From positions 1 to 6,817 of the forward strand of contig SLHZ01000098.1 in the NCBI GenBank assembly GCA_007135895.1: a stretch of 6,817 bases of DNA, written 5' to 3'. The DNA comes from Balneolales bacterium. GTDB taxonomy: Bacteria > Bacteroidota > Rhodothermia > Balneolales > Natronogracilivirgulaceae. The stretch's first letter is position 1, and the number at the start of each line of letters is the position of its first letter. The notes beneath the pieces were generated by a model. That model was not told the DNA's origin. It saw only the letters and a program-made list of their open reading frames with translations, and did no database searches. The position numbers and the translations under genes are program-made. Shown here in pieces: positions 5,811 to 6,817 of this stretch.

Positions 5811-6817
5811 TTGAAACAGCGTATTCGAATTGCAATCCTTGTGATGGGCTTCGGCGGACTGGTTGCCGAGATTCTCCTGCTGCGCGAACTGATGATCGTC
5901 TTCTCCGGAAACGAGCTCAGTATCGGAATCATCCTGGCAAACTGGCTTCTTCTCGAAGCCATTGGCTGTATCTACCCCGGACGCTGGATTGACCGCATCC
6001 GCGGCAAGTTGGAAGCCTTCACCCTGGTAACCATCCTCTTTTCGGTCGCTTTTATCGCCGCCATTGTCTTCGCGCGGATCCTGAAAAACATCCTGGGTGT
6101 ATCGATCGGAGAGAATATCGGACTGTTTCCCATGTTCTACTCCTCGCTGCTGATTCTGCTTCCGGTCAGCCTGCTGCATGGCGCCCTGTTCACTTTCAGC
6201 TGCCGGATCTATGCGCTCGCTTCGGATCAGGAGGTCTCCGCGACACAGCCTTCTTCGCAGTTCCGCACCAACCCCCTCAAGGAAGTGGATGGTCTGAGGG
6301 ATAATACCGCGGGGAAAGTATATATTTACGAAACCATAGGTACCATCACCGGTGGACTGGCCTGTACCTTCCTGCTGATCCCGCTGCTGAATACCTTTCA
6401 GGCCGCCTTTGTCATCGCCTTCCTGGGAATGCTCTCGTGCCTTTATATGCTCATTCCCTCATCGTGGCCGTTTTCCGTCTTTCTTTCGAAGCGAAACCAG
6501 GCACCGGCCGGTTTATTCGCAGAACCCGGCCCGGAAGGCCAGAATAGTCGCTGCCAGATATCCGTCCGGATCCTTCTGACGGGGCTGCTGATAGTGACCG
6601 GATACGCCGTAATCGGCGGACCGGCGGAAAAACTCCACCAGCAGACCATCCGCATGCAATGGAAAAACCACCAGGTGGTCCACTATCAAAACTCACGCTA
6701 CGGCAATATCACCGTGCTGGAGAACCAGGGGCAATACCTCTTTTTCCTGGACGGCATACCCGAAATCATCACGCCCGTGCCCGACATGCTTTTTGTTGAG
6801 GAATTCGTCCACCTTCC
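5811..6817 (+). CDS. Multi-spanning membrane protein with spermidine-synthase-like domain (fused MFS/spermidine synthase type), C-terminus outside window
   Basis: The frame runs open from a TTG at 5811 to the right edge (335 complete codons). The start KQRIRIAILVMGFGGLVAE, followed by LLLRELMIVFSGNELSIGII, is typical of bacterial membrane proteins fused to a spermidine-synthase-like domain. About seven hydrophobic segments are seen, near residues 5-24, 33-53, 68-88, 110-130, 170-195, 198-215 and 250-268. A YETIGTITGG motif (173-182) matches the loop these proteins carry before a transmembrane segment. From about 280 the spermidine-synthase N-terminal beta region begins (SRYGNITVLENQGQYLFFLD). 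The window ends before the Rossmann S-adenosyl-binding part. The canonical DGxxQ and DExxYHE signatures read DGIPE and PDMLFVEE, so a standard putrescine aminopropyltransferase is doubtful. TTG 5811 is chosen because it keeps the full first membrane segment; GTG 5841 and ATG 5844 are alternatives, and TAG at 5781 closes the frame upstream. No Shine-Dalgarno is clear. Confidence 0.85.
   Translation, partial: MKQRIRIAILVMGFGGLVAEILLLRELMIVFSGNELSIGIILANWLLLEAIGCIYPGRWIDRIRGKLEAFTLVTILFSVAFIAAIVFARILKNILGVSIGENIGLFPMFYSSLLILLPVSLLHGALFTFSCRIYALASDQEVSATQPSSQFRTNPLKEVDGLRDNTAGKVYIYETIGTITGGLACTFLLIPLLNTFQAAFVIAFLGMLSCLYMLIPSSWPFSVFLSKRNQAPAGLFAEPGPEGQNSRCQISVRILLTGLLIVTGYAVIGGPAEKLHQQTIRMQWKNHQVVHYQNSRYGNITVLENQGQYLFFLDGIPEIITPVPDMLFVEEFVHL

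Overview
The window looks like chromosomal DNA from the Bacteroidota/FCB group, most likely a moderately GC-rich lineage such as Balneolota, Rhodothermota or Ignavibacteriota. Two features support this. One protein ends in a typical type IX secretion (T9SS) C-terminal sorting domain opening with LHQNYPNPFN. Another belongs to an outer-membrane beta-barrel family seen mainly in Bacteroidota. Shine-Dalgarno sites are mostly weak, also typical of the group. The placement is inferred from protein features and not from a phylogenetic marker.

Four protein genes alternate in strand, so no operon is visible. (1) Bases 1-1105, minus strand: the first 368 residues of a secreted outer-membrane beta-barrel protein whose C-terminus lies beyond the left edge. 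(2) Bases 1365-3284, plus strand: a complete exported GH13 alpha-amylase-family enzyme, probably of the neopullulanase/cyclomaltodextrinase type, with all catalytic motifs intact. (3) Bases 3318-5648, minus strand: a 776-residue multidomain surface or secreted protein. It has a signal peptide, a His/Gln-rich decapeptide repeat tract, a conserved domain of unknown function, a fibronectin-III-like domain, a glutamine-amidotransferase-like domain of the xanthan-lyase-associated type, and a T9SS type A sorting domain. (4) Bases 5811-6817, plus strand: the N-terminal part of a multi-spanning membrane protein fused to a spermidine-synthase-like domain, cut by the right edge.

Genes 1/2 and 3/4 are divergent pairs with intergenic gaps of 259 and 162 bases. 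Genes 2 and 3 converge with 33 bases between them and no visible terminator hairpin. The AT-rich gap between genes 3 and 4 holds a 12-base direct repeat (one mismatch) that could be an operator.

Three of the four products act in or beyond the cell envelope: amylase, T9SS cargo and outer-membrane barrel. The sequence gives no direct evidence that they work in one pathway. I see no mobile element, RNA gene or CRISPR array. The most interesting objects are the uncharacterised T9SS cargo protein with its expandable repeat tract, and the spermidine-synthase-like membrane protein whose substrate-side motif departs from the canonical form.
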